Shown: positions 1 to 6,137, numbered from the stretch's first letter. The stretch is 7,183 bases of DNA from JAGHEK01 sp044426235 (GCA_044426235.1 JAWXUS010000052.1:1-7183); one strand, 5' to 3'. Translations and numbers: made by a program. Notes: generated by a model not told the origin, from the sequence alone.

Positions 1-209
1 CAAATAATCTAAAGCATAAAGATAGAAATCTAATTAAAAGCACAGAGCAAAGATTAAATGATAAATATAAGAGCCTTAATAAAGGCAAAGAACAAAGATT
101 AAAGCATAAAGATAAAAGCCTAATTAAAAGCAAAGAACAAAGATTAAATGATAAATATAGAGCTATTAGTAAAAACATAGAAGGTTACACCATAAAGATG
201 ATAATTTAA
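1..209 (+). CDS. C-terminal end of a lysine-rich 15-residue-repeat protein (partial, 5' end outside window)
   Basis: An open frame enters from the left edge (first full codon at base 3) and stops at TAA 207-209, leaving 68 residues. Four consecutive 15-residue units run from base 9 to 188, alternating between an LKHKD.. type and an LNDKY.. type, so the DNA period is 45 bp with a stronger 90-bp period. The first three units end in EQR and the fourth diverges (EGY), as expected at the end of a repeat array; the last residues are TIKMII. The units are rich in Lys, Arg, Glu and Asn, have no Pro, and should be helical. A 15-residue period (about 3.75 residues per turn) would fit a right-handed coiled coil or a surface-charged single helix; this is inference. 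Function unknown. The preserved frame through diverged repeats argues that it is coding. Confidence 0.72.
   Translation, partial: NNLKHKDRNLIKSTEQRLNDKYKSLNKGKEQRLKHKDKSLIKSKEQRLNDKYRAISKNIEGYTIKMII
9..188 (+). repeat. Four 45-bp tandem repeats (90-bp higher-order period) inside the partial gene
   Basis: Units lie at 9-53, 54-98, 99-143 and 144-188. Units 1 and 3 are most alike (both begin with the codons for LKHKD), as are units 2 and 4 (LNDKY), so the array looks like duplication of a 90-bp block. Units 1-3 end in the same Gln-Arg codons (caa aga). Copies may continue to the left of the window. Confidence 0.8.
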
Positions 210-299
210 TAAATAATTAGAATTATTGACATTCTTCTCTAATTTTAGTTATGGACTTTTCGGCTTATTTTAGTAAAACAATAAATTTCAAGTAATAAA

Positions 300-323
300 A
301 AAAGACCTCGTTAAAGGTCTTTT
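300..323. terminator. Hairpin terminator after the repeat-protein gene, usable in both directions
   Basis: Perfect 9-bp stem AAAAGACCT (300-308) with AGGTCTTTT (315-323) and a 6-nt loop. It lies about 90 bp after the stop at 209. On the plus strand only four T close the stem, but on the minus strand the hairpin is followed by seven T (A297-A303), so it would be stronger for leftward transcripts. Confidence 0.6.
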
Positions 324-420
324 AAAAAATAATAGATTGACTTATGTAATTTTTAAAAAATAAAAAAACAAAGAAAACAAAGAAAATAATAAAAAATCGA
401 ATAAATATTATTCTCTTGTA

Positions 421-455
421 AAAAAAAAGAAACAAAGACCTCTCTTTGATTCTTT
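421..455 (-). terminator. Leftward intrinsic terminator (end of candidate antisense RNA)
   Basis: Arms 426-438 and 443-455 form a 13-bp stem with one A-A mismatch (432/449) and a 4-nt loop. Read on the minus strand it ends in a T run from the A tract at 421-428, as a Rho-independent terminator should. The stem is mostly A-T, so strength is uncertain. Confidence 0.5.
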
Positions 456-570
456 CAATTAAAATAATTATTGACAAAGGGGAATATATTGTCATTAATG
501 AAATTAATTCAATTCATCTATATGTAAAAGGTATTTTGAGGAATACAATACATACAAACAATTTATCAAC
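421..570 (-). ncRNA. Candidate leftward small RNA, about 150 nt
   Basis: A leftward promoter-like pair (577-605) predicts a start near 570, and the first leftward terminator ends near 421, giving an RNA of about 150 nt. No credible ORF with a ribosome-binding site is visible on this strand; the longest read is a dozen codons. In the RNA, a CCCCTTTG segment (482 down to 475) could pair with the CAAAGAGAGG segment (448 down to 439) and so compete with the terminator stem, as an attenuator would. Prediction from signals only; no known RNA family recognised. Confidence 0.3.
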
Positions 571-576
571 TTCTTT

Positions 577-605
577 ATTATATAACGATTTTCTACAAAA
601 TGCAA
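577..605 (-). promoter_or_regulatory. Leftward sigma-A-like promoter
   Basis: On the minus strand: -35 TTGCAT (605-600), 17-nt spacer, -10 TATAAT (582-577). The -10 is a full match, the -35 matches only its first three bases. In such AT-rich DNA chance matches occur, but correct spacing plus a terminator downstream raises the odds. Confidence 0.4.
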
Positions 606-718
606 CAAATATTTATTTTTTTTATAAAAAAAATAAAATGAAATTTTCCTTTTCTACAAAAATAAGCATCAAATACTCTTAATTAGTATTTTTAACAAAG
701 CTCTTATTCGGCCTTTAG

Positions 719-747
719 TTATAACAAGACTGCTATTTTTGTAATAT
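719..747 (+). promoter_or_regulatory. Weak candidate promoter for the ATPase operon
   Basis: TTATAA (719-724), 17-nt spacer, TAATAT (742-747), predicting a start near 754 and a leader of about 55 nt that carries the second 23-bp repeat. Neither hexamer is close to consensus, so the true promoter may be elsewhere. A better-looking TTGTAA-N17-TATATT pair (762-790) was not chosen because its start would fall inside the ribosome-binding site. Confidence 0.25.
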
Positions 748-782
748 AAGATATATATATTTTGTAATATAAGATATATATA
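737..782 (+). repeat. Two perfect 23-bp tandem repeats upstream of the ATPase gene
   Basis: Copies at 737-759 and 760-782 are identical (TTTTGTAATATAAG then alternating AT). They lie 27 bp before the ATPase start, overlapping the only plausible promoter region. A repeated site about two helical turns long is what a cooperatively bound regulator, or a duplicated -10-like region, would look like. Only two copies are seen, too few to call an iteron origin. Confidence 0.85.
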
Positions 783-792
783 CATATATTAG

Positions 793-799
793 AAAGGAG
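793..799 (+). promoter_or_regulatory. Ribosome-binding site that fixes the ATPase start at 809
   Basis: AAAGGAG at 793-799 sits 9 nt before ATG 809. An in-frame TTG at 800 directly abuts the site and cannot use it. Confidence 0.85.
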
Positions 800-808
800 T
801 TGAGCGAT

Positions 809-2254
809 ATGTCAACTGAACAAGGATATGCTTCGTATAAACTTGATATAGATAAGGTATCTGAAAATAAAAACAAAAAGAAACGTTATATACTTGATTA
901 TGATAGAGCATTTCAAACAATAGTTGAAAGTGAAGAATTTAAAATAGAAGAGGCAAAGCAAATAGAGGAAAGGCTTGATGACAAAGAGAAATCTAAAAAA
1001 GTTATAAAAAATAAGCCATACTTTAGAAAGAAAATAAAAGAGTATGAATCTAAAATTCATACAATAGCAATGAATGAGCATTTAACTGTAAAAGGTTATG
1101 ATAAAAATGACCTTAGTTTATTTGTAAAAGACGTTGTTAATGATATGATGGGGTTTTCAGTACTTAGACCTTTAATGGAAGATGAAAAAGTCTCTGATAT
1201 ATTCTGCTTAAAATGGAATAAGATTTATTATGAAAAAGGTGGTAAAAACATACTATTTAACCACACTTTCAAAAATGAAAAACACTATAAGGACTTTATA
1301 GAGAGAATGCTTAGAGAAGCTGGAAAAAGTATGCTTGATTATGGGGAAAATAAGGTTATTGACTTTGACTTATATGAAGATAGATATAATGCAATATCAA
1401 CTGCAGTTGCACCAAATGATTTTGCACTTACTATTAGAAAGCATAGTGAAGACCATATAAAACTTAAACAAATAGTAGAATGGGGCTGTGTTAGTCAAAA
1501 TATAGCTGATTTAATGGGTATGCTTATAATTGGGGAGTCAAATGTCATAATAAGTGGAGTTACAGGAAGTGGTAAAACAACTACGATGAGAGCTTTGCTT
1601 GATGAATATGTTACAAGAGCAAATAAACGTATGTTAGTTTGTGAGGATACACGAGAGCTATTCCCAGAAAATGACCACACACTGGAACTTGTAACAAGTA
1701 AAGGTGTTGACCCAAAAAGTGATATCTCTCTTAGAGAGCTTATAATACTGGCACTTAGACAAAAGCCAAAATATATTGTTGTTGGAGAGGTTCGTGGACC
1801 TGAAGCTGAGAGTGCTGTTGAAGGTATGGCTACTGGTCACTCTACTATATTCTCTATGCACTCTGGTACTCCAATAGATGCAGTTAATAGACTTGTAACA
1901 AAATATATTCAGCAATTACCAACTCTTGGTGTTGAGGTTGTTGAAAGAATAATAGGGTCTGCGCTTGATTATATAATAATTCAAGATGACGTTCCAGGAA
2001 TTGGTCGTAGAATAACATCTTTAACTGAAGTAACTTATAGTTATGAAACTCAAAGAGTTGCTCTTAGAACTATAATTAAATATGACTTTAGAAAAAAAGA
2101 CTGGGTGTTTATGAATAAGCTAAGTGAGGAAAAAGCAGAAAAAATGCTTAGAAAAGGAATTACGCTTGAGCAATTAACTCCAATCACTGAAGGTTGGATG
2201 GAAAGAGAAATTGAAGAAAGAAAAAAGGCTCAAGAAAGGGCTAAGAAAGGGTGA
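809..2254 (+). CDS. CpaF/TadA/VirB11-family secretion ATPase (type II/IV secretion superfamily)
   Basis: A 481-residue cytoplasmic ATPase of the hexameric motors that power pilus assembly, secretion or conjugative transfer. After a charged N-terminus (about 1-90), the N-terminal domain reads GFSVLRPLMEDEKVSDI near 115-131 and ends in VAPNDFALTIRK near 200-211, as in CpaF proteins. The ATPase core has Walker A GVTGSGKTT (250-258), an Asp box LVCEDTREL (276-284), Walker B YIVVGEVRG (322-330) and a His box GHSTIFSMHSGT (343-354). The family's usual GHDGS is replaced by GHSTIFS, a more divergent form. A charged helix ends the protein. Length is normal for CpaF. ATG 809 is chosen by its ribosome-binding site. 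The unknown acidic gene follows after 4 nt. No TadB/TadC platform protein, pilin or prepilin peptidase is nearby in this window, so pilus, secretion and conjugation roles stay open. Family call is secure; the system is not. Confidence 0.93.
   Translation: MSTEQGYASYKLDIDKVSENKNKKKRYILDYDRAFQTIVESEEFKIEEAKQIEERLDDKEKSKKVIKNKPYFRKKIKEYESKIHTIAMNEHLTVKGYDKNDLSLFVKDVVNDMMGFSVLRPLMEDEKVSDIFCLKWNKIYYEKGGKNILFNHTFKNEKHYKDFIERMLREAGKSMLDYGENKVIDFDLYEDRYNAISTAVAPNDFALTIRKHSEDHIKLKQIVEWGCVSQNIADLMGMLIIGESNVIISGVTGSGKTTTMRALLDEYVTRANKRMLVCEDTRELFPENDHTLELVTSKGVDPKSDISLRELIILALRQKPKYIVVGEVRGPEAESAVEGMATGHSTIFSMHSGTPIDAVNRLVTKYIQQLPTLGVEVVERIIGSALDYIIIQDDVPGIGRRITSLTEVTYSYETQRVALRTIIKYDFRKKDWVFMNKLSEEKAEKMLRKGITLEQLTPITEGWMEREIEERKKAQERAKKG
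2244..2250 (+). promoter_or_regulatory. Ribosome-binding site inside the end of the ATPase gene, sets TTG 2259
   Basis: AGAAAGG at 2244-2250, continuing as GTGAT across the ATPase stop, lies 8 nt before TTG 2259. It overlaps the last ATPase codons, which favours translational coupling of the two genes. Confidence 0.65.
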
Positions 2255-2258
2255 TTCT

Positions 2259-3407
2259 TTGAGTGAGTTAAGTATAGAAGATTTCTATAAGAACTTAGAA
2301 GTTGCACTTGAAGCACAGCTTAAGAATAACTATACGGCAAAGAGCAATCAATATATGAAAATATATGATGATATGAGTAAATTTACTCAAAAAAAATATA
2401 TAGACACAGATAATTACGTAGATACAGACTATGAAATAATTGAAAGGATTAATTTAGACTTGATAAATAAAAAAAATAAAAAAAATAAAACTTATATATT
2501 AGATGAGGTATCTGATATAGAGAAATCAATAAATGATATATATGAAAATATTGAAGATGAAGTGCTAAAAGACAAAATGTTTGATGAGGAGGACACTCCT
2601 TATAATGAGTCTTTTTGTTTTGAAGAATATAAATTTAAGGACTATGACAGAACTCTTTACTCTGAGGAATATGAGGTTGATATATTCCATGTAACTGATG
2701 ATGTTCATTATAATGTAGATTATGGTTTTTATGAAAATTTAGCTAATGTCTATAAATTTTATGATTTTGAGTTAGATGAAATAAACTTAATGCCATTTGA
2801 TGATGATATAATGGTAGATGATTTTGAGATTTTATCAGAAAAACATGATTCAGAGGATAAAACTGTACCTTTAAATGATTCTTTTGACCCTTCTACAATA
2901 GTTCGTAAATTCCACTTTGATTTAGATAATCTATTAGAAGACAAGGAGGTTATATACTATACTGAAGAACGTTTTGCGTTGAGTAATATGAGGTTATTTT
3001 ATATTCACGAAGAATCTCTTTATATTAAAAACTTAGAGGATATAATTATATCAAACTTAACTTCATTTGGAGCCCCTTTTTCGTTTTATATAGTTGATAT
3101 TAACAACTTCTCTACGAAGCAAAATGTTTATGAGAGATATATTGAACATAACCATGTTCATTGCTCGCCTTACACAAAAGAGCTTTTTATCTCGCTTAGT
3201 AAAATATCTAAGATTCAAGAGAAAAATCAATTAGCTATTAAAAGAAGTAATAACTTAATGGCTATGCTTGTAGATAAATGTAGTATTACAAATGCTAATG
3301 ACTTGAAAGAAATAAATGAATATGTATCTTCTGAGCAATCTAAGAACTTAACTAAGTACAGTAAGAAAAATTATTCTTCTTTACTTAATAAGGTATTTAA
3401 TAATTAA
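2259..3407 (+). CDS. Uncharacterised acidic protein, operon partner of the ATPase
   Basis: A 382-residue protein not recognised as any known family. I chose TTG 2259 (MSELSIEDF..), 4 nt after the ATPase stop and 8 nt after AGAAAGG; a TTG at 2211 would add 16 residues that merely re-read the ATPase tail in another frame. Residues about 1-45 look helical. About 45-215 are very rich in Asp, Glu and Tyr and probably extended or disordered. About 220-320 are mixed and hydrophobic enough to fold, including FGAPFSFYIVDINNF. The last 60 residues are Lys/Ser/Asn-rich. No signal peptide, membrane segment, nucleotide-binding motif or zinc-type Cys cluster is seen. Co-translation with the motor suggests an adaptor, regulator or substrate of the same apparatus; this is inference. 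A run of AAAAAAAT units at 2466-2490 (NKKNKKNKT) is a possible slippage site. Confidence 0.88.
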   Translation: MSELSIEDFYKNLEVALEAQLKNNYTAKSNQYMKIYDDMSKFTQKKYIDTDNYVDTDYEIIERINLDLINKKNKKNKTYILDEVSDIEKSINDIYENIEDEVLKDKMFDEEDTPYNESFCFEEYKFKDYDRTLYSEEYEVDIFHVTDDVHYNVDYGFYENLANVYKFYDFELDEINLMPFDDDIMVDDFEILSEKHDSEDKTVPLNDSFDPSTIVRKFHFDLDNLLEDKEVIYYTEERFALSNMRLFYIHEESLYIKNLEDIIISNLTSFGAPFSFYIVDINNFSTKQNVYERYIEHNHVHCSPYTKELFISLSKISKIQEKNQLAIKRSNNLMAMLVDKCSITNANDLKEINEYVSSEQSKNLTKYSKKNYSSLLNKVFNN

Positions 3408-3426
3408 TTTTTATCATATAAAATAA

Positions 3427-3455
3427 TTGATTTTAATAAATATCTTTGATATAAT
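3427..3455 (+). promoter_or_regulatory. Sigma-A promoter of the intergenic RNA
   Basis: TTGATT (3427-3432), 17-nt spacer, TATAAT (3450-3455): four of six and six of six consensus matches with ideal spacing, predicting a start near 3462. It begins 20 bp after the acidic-protein stop and no protein gene follows on this strand, so it appears to serve an RNA. Confidence 0.7.
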
Positions 3456-3461
3456 AATTTT

Positions 3462-3680
3462 ATTGCAAATTATGAGCATAAGAAATTTCATTTTGCGAAA
3501 AAACGTTGTTGTTTCTTAGAAGCTAAGACATTTCATTACTCTTGTGAAATGAAAAACTTTAGTTATCTAAGTGTTTACTCTTCATCAAATAAACCGATAG
3601 TGTATATTTATTACTATATATTCTAATCTTCGCTTGATTAGTTATATTAAGGAGGGGCTTCTGACCCCCTTCTTTTTTTT
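3462..3680 (+). ncRNA. Candidate structured non-coding RNA, about 220 nt
   Basis: A promoter and an intrinsic terminator bracket about 220 nt with no credible reading frame. Inverted repeats are dense: TAAGAAA 3479-3485 with TTTCTTA 3512-3518; TCTTAG 3514-3519 with CTAAGA 3523-3528 (3-nt loop); CATTTCA 3529-3535 with TGAAATG 3545-3551, closable by CTAA 3523-3526 with TTAG 3559-3562; and CTAATC 3623-3628 with GATTAG 3636-3641. Several share the same bases and exclude one another, so the RNA could take two folds. I do not recognise 6S, tmRNA, SRP RNA, RNase P or a common riboswitch. It may be a trans-acting sRNA, an antisense regulator of a mobile element or, less likely, just 3' UTR. Promoter and terminator are well supported; the role is unknown. 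Confidence 0.55.
3649..3680 (+). terminator. Intrinsic terminator of the intergenic RNA
   Basis: Left arm AAGGAGGGG (3649-3657) pairs with CCCCTTCTT (3666-3674): nine pairs including one G-U, 8-nt loop, then a T run to 3680. It is the only strongly G/C-bearing hairpin in the window. It would also end read-through from the ATPase operon. Confidence 0.85.
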
Positions 3681-3682
3681 AT

Positions 3683-3733
3683 AAAAAAACACATTAAAGA
3701 ATATTTAATTAAACGACTTTAATGTGTTTTTTT
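3683..3733. terminator. Bidirectional terminator between convergent genes
   Basis: Perfect 17-bp arms at 3683-3699 (A7 then CACATTAAAG) and 3717-3733 (CTTTAATGTG then T7), 17-nt loop. The A and T tails make it work on both strands. It begins 14 nt after the helicase stop, so it is the natural end of that leftward transcript, and it is a second stop for rightward transcripts after 3680. Confidence 0.88.
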
Positions 3734-3747
3734 GCTGTAAATGTAAA

Positions 3748-5964
3748 TCAACTTATAAGCCTAAGTTCATTTATTAAATTAGACATTTTCTTTGAAATAT
3801 CCTTATTGTCTATTGAATAGTTAAACATATCTATATCTCCAACTAATATACACTTGTCTCTTGCTCTTGTGATTGCAGTATATATCATATTTTTGTTAGC
3901 CATAGATTTTAACGTTTTGTGAAGTGGTATTAATACACACTTAAATTCACTCCCTTGGCTTTTGTGAGTTGTCATTGCATATGCTAAATCAAGTAATTTA
4001 AAGTCATCTTCTTGATATAAAACCTCTTTATTCCCAAAGTTAACAAGTATAGTTGAAACCATTACACCTTCATCGTTAAATGTTTCAGAAATATCCTCAA
4101 TAACTCCAACATTTCCATTAAAAACATTCAAATCATAATCATTTTTATTATTAATCACTTTATCGTTTAACTTGAATTTCTTAAACTCATCTATAACAAT
4201 TTCTTTTTTACTACTATTAAATTCATCTTGTATTAAGGCATTGATTTCATTTACACCAACCAATCCTTCTTTCATTGGAGATAATATAACAATATCATTT
4301 AATGAATAATTATACACATCAATTAATTTTGTTACAGATTTTTTTATAGATTTCAATATATCAGTCTCCTCTATTTTTTTTATAAAGAAAAAGTCTCCAT
4401 CTTTTTCATTTGACACATCTACTCCATTTTTCGTTGTAAGCCCATTAGATATTGCATGAGCATTTTTAGTTATGATAGAGTTCATAGCTTGCCTAAACAC
4501 TTTAGTTAATTTAGTAGAAGGTATTATATTAGAGCTTATTAAATCATCAAACACATATCCAAGACCTATTGGAGGTAACTGGTCAACATCTCCAACTAAT
4601 ATAACACGAGTTTCATCAGAAACGCAGGCAAGTAATTTGTCGAATAAGTTAAAGTCAATCATAGAACTTTCATCAACTATAACAAAGTCCTCTGTTATTT
4701 CTTCAAGTGAATTTTTAGCTCCTTGATTTGTTGAAAATGGCATCAATTTAATTCCTCTATGAATTGTTGAAGCATCAAGTTTTATAAGTTCGGTCATTCT
4801 ATCACTTGCTTTTCCAGTTGGAGCTAATAATTTTATAGTAGCCATTGGATTAATTTCAAATATAGACTCTACTATAACACTTGTAGTTTGAGTTTTCCCA
4901 GTTCCAGGTCCACCAGTTAAAACACTTATATTGTTAGTTAAAGAGTTTATAACTGCTTGTTTTTGAAGTGTATCAAGTTCAAAGTTTCTATCTTCATATT
5001 TTTTAATAGCACCTTCTATTGAACTTTTCCTTGCAAAAGGAACTTTATCTGAACCCATAACTCTTTTCATATTCTTTATTATTGATTTTTCTAAATTAAA
5101 AAGCATTGGAAGGTAAACATATTTAATTCCATTAAAGGCTTTTTGATTAACAAAAGCATCTTCTCCTAACGATTTAATTGCAGAAAAGAAACTTGCCTTA
5201 CTAATTTCAAGAGTTGATATAGCATTGTCCATTAAAGAATTGTATTCCATACATACGTTTCCGTTAATCTTTGAGTCTTTCTTTAACACATCAACTATAA
5301 ATGCTTTTATTCTATTTATATCAAATTTATCTATTCCTATTTTTTTACCTACGATTTCCATATGCTCAAATTCTATTCCATCATCTAAGCATAGTAAATA
5401 CGGATTACTTTTTAATATACTTAAAGACGAATTTTGATTTAGAGCGAAGACATCATTAGTCACTTTACTTGGAAGTCCCATGGATTGAATAAATATAGAT
5501 AAATTGTGAAACTCTTTCTCTTTAGATAATGTCTCGATAATTAAATCAGTCTTCTTTTCCTTAAATCCATTTTGCATAAGTATTTCTTTTGAGTCTTTAA
5601 TTTTATTTATTATATCAAGACCTACAATGTCAACAAGTAGCTTTGATTTTTGAACACTAAGACCCTTAACTCTTTTGTGTATGAAATTAGCTATACTCTT
5701 TTTATTATCAGGCATAATTCTTTTTTCCTCACCTATTTTTTGAATATAATAGCCAAAATTATCAAGTTTATAAAGACCACTTATTTCAAACTCATCACCT
5801 TCAAATAATACTTGAAAATCACCTTTTATATTAATCTTCTTGCTTATTCTATCTTTAAAATCATGATTATTTAAGGTTGCTTTTATTATTGAATAAGCTC
5901 CTTCTCTAAAAGTTATCTTATTTACTGTGAATGTGCATTCTATTTTCTTGCTTTCTAATCTCAT
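3748..5964 (-). CDS. recD2: RecD2-like superfamily 1B DNA helicase
   Basis: A 738-residue ATP-dependent 5'-3' DNA helicase of the RecD2 type, which acts without RecBC. The N-terminal part (about 1-330) fits the RecD2 layout of an OB-like region followed by helix-hairpin-helix and helical segments. Motifs follow in order: I GGPGTGKT (351-358), Ia APTGKASDRM (381-390), II VDESSM (430-435), III LVGDVDQLPPIG (456-467), IV LTKVFRQ (486-492), then AMTTHKSQGSEF (663-674) and YTAITRAR (695-702). All catalytic residues are present and length fits RecD2. No relaxase motif, so it is not TraA/TraI. ATG 5964 follows GGAGG by 9 nt; a GTG at 6009 lies inside the promoter, upstream of the predicted RNA start, and is rejected. 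Monocistronic, divergent from the receiver gene, with a likely repressor site. Chromosomal RecD2 serves repair and replication; here it may serve the element's own DNA. Confidence 0.95.
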   Translation of the reverse strand: MRLESKKIECTFTVNKITFREGAYSIIKATLNNHDFKDRISKKINIKGDFQVLFEGDEFEISGLYKLDNFGYYIQKIGEEKRIMPDNKKSIANFIHKRVKGLSVQKSKLLVDIVGLDIINKIKDSKEILMQNGFKEKKTDLIIETLSKEKEFHNLSIFIQSMGLPSKVTNDVFALNQNSSLSILKSNPYLLCLDDGIEFEHMEIVGKKIGIDKFDINRIKAFIVDVLKKDSKINGNVCMEYNSLMDNAISTLEISKASFFSAIKSLGEDAFVNQKAFNGIKYVYLPMLFNLEKSIIKNMKRVMGSDKVPFARKSSIEGAIKKYEDRNFELDTLQKQAVINSLTNNISVLTGGPGTGKTQTTSVIVESIFEINPMATIKLLAPTGKASDRMTELIKLDASTIHRGIKLMPFSTNQGAKNSLEEITEDFVIVDESSMIDFNLFDKLLACVSDETRVILVGDVDQLPPIGLGYVFDDLISSNIIPSTKLTKVFRQAMNSIITKNAHAISNGLTTKNGVDVSNEKDGDFFFIKKIEETDILKSIKKSVTKLIDVYNYSLNDIVILSPMKEGLVGVNEINALIQDEFNSSKKEIVIDEFKKFKLNDKVINNKNDYDLNVFNGNVGVIEDISETFNDEGVMVSTILVNFGNKEVLYQEDDFKLLDLAYAMTTHKSQGSEFKCVLIPLHKTLKSMANKNMIYTAITRARDKCILVGDIDMFNYSIDNKDISKKMSNLINELRLIS

Positions 5965-5973
5965 AATAACTAT

Positions 5974-5978
5974 CCTCC
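5974..5978 (-). promoter_or_regulatory. Ribosome-binding site that fixes the helicase start at 5964
   Basis: GGAGG (minus strand 5978-5974) lies 9 nt before ATG 5964. The longer frame from GTG 6009 has no such site. Confidence 0.9.
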
Positions 5979-5997
5979 ATAAGTTTTTATCATTAAT

Positions 5998-6023
5998 TAA
6001 TTGTACCACGATAAGTACAATTA
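5998..6023. promoter_or_regulatory. Inverted-repeat operator candidate in the recD2 promoter
   Basis: Perfect 9-bp arms TAATTGTAC (5998-6006) and GTACAATTA (6015-6023) with an 8-bp spacer. It fills the whole spacer between -35 and -10 and overlaps both, so a bound dimer would block RNA polymerase. It differs from the Gram-positive LexA box (GAAC-N4-GTTC) and from CIRCE. Regulator unknown. Confidence 0.75.
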
Positions 6024-6028
6024 GTCAA
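6000..6028 (-). promoter_or_regulatory. Sigma-A promoter of recD2
   Basis: Minus strand: -35 TTGACT (6028-6023), 17-nt spacer, -10 TACAAT (6005-6000), each five of six to consensus. Predicted start near 5993, giving a leader of about 28 nt that contains GGAGG. Confidence 0.85.
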
Positions 6029-6082
6029 TTTATTATAAAAAAACAATACTTACTTCATAATACCATTAAAACAGTAAAAATA

Positions 6083-6110
6083 TTTAAAAATAATTTCATT
6101 AACATATAAT
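6083..6110 (+). promoter_or_regulatory. Promoter of the receiver-protein gene
   Basis: TATAAT at 6105-6110 is a full -10 match; TTTAAA at 6083-6088 (16-nt spacer) is the best -35. Predicted start near 6117, 36 nt before the ATG. The weak -35 could mean dependence on an activator. Confidence 0.45.
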
Positions 6111-6129
6111 ATACTACATTATAAAAAAA

Positions 6130-6137
6130 GAAAGGAG
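6130..6137 (+). promoter_or_regulatory. Ribosome-binding site with unusually long spacing to ATG 6153
   Basis: GAAAGGAG ends at 6137, 15 nt before ATG 6153, against 8-9 nt for the other genes here. In-frame codons between are ATA 6138, TTA 6141, ATA 6144, AAA 6147 and ATT 6150, so there is no ATG, GTG or TTG at normal distance. Either the spacing is loose or a rare ATT/ATA start is used. Confidence 0.6.

Larger units (their letters stand above)
210..808. other. Long spacer without a convincing gene
   Basis: About 600 bp of very AT-rich DNA between the repeat-protein gene and the ATPase operon. It holds a hairpin terminator at 300-323, an A-rich stretch at 324-430, a leftward terminator at 421-455, a leftward promoter-like pair at 577-605 and a 23-bp tandem repeat at 737-782. 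TTGACA boxes at 226-231 and 471-476 have only poor -10 partners at the right distance (249-254 and 494-499). An open frame at 446-682 has no ribosome-binding site and was not accepted as a gene. Confidence 0.6.
3408..3747. other. Convergent intergenic region occupied by an RNA transcription unit and terminators
   Basis: This 340-bp stretch between the acidic-protein gene and the convergent helicase gene has no credible protein gene. It holds a promoter (3427-3455), hairpin-forming sequence (3462-3645), a plus-strand terminator (3649-3680) and a two-way terminator (3683-3733). Short frames at 3473 (15 codons) and 3550 (25 codons) lack ribosome-binding sites. Confidence 0.7.

Noticed and set aside
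9..188. CRISPR array or iterons at the left edge
   Set aside because: The repeats are contiguous, diverged, multiples of three and in an open frame with no unique spacers, so they are protein-coding repeats.
489..527. Possible 12-codon leader peptide after GGGG (479-482), starting at TTG 489
   Set aside because: Spacing is acceptable, but the peptide shows no regulatory codon pattern and no regulated gene follows closely.
446..682. 78-codon open frame in the long spacer
   Set aside because: Its TTG start has no ribosome-binding site, the start sits inside a hairpin, and the predicted protein is an Ile/Asn/Phe/Lys-rich string without recognisable features. A frame this long is somewhat unlikely by chance in AT-rich DNA, so a decayed gene is possible, but I cannot support it.
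800..808. TTG 800 as the ATPase start
   Set aside because: It directly abuts the AAAGGAG site with no spacer; ATG 809 is correctly placed.
2211..2258. Longer start (TTG 2211) for the acidic gene
   Set aside because: The extra residues are a frame-shifted reading of the ATPase C-terminus; TTG 2259 has the better-placed ribosome-binding site.
3473..3628. Short frames of 15 and 25 codons in the intergenic RNA
   Set aside because: Neither has a ribosome-binding site and both run through the strong hairpins.
5965..6009. Longer start (GTG 6009) for recD2
   Set aside because: It lies between the -35 and -10 of the promoter, upstream of the predicted transcript start; ATG 5964 has GGAGG at 9 nt.
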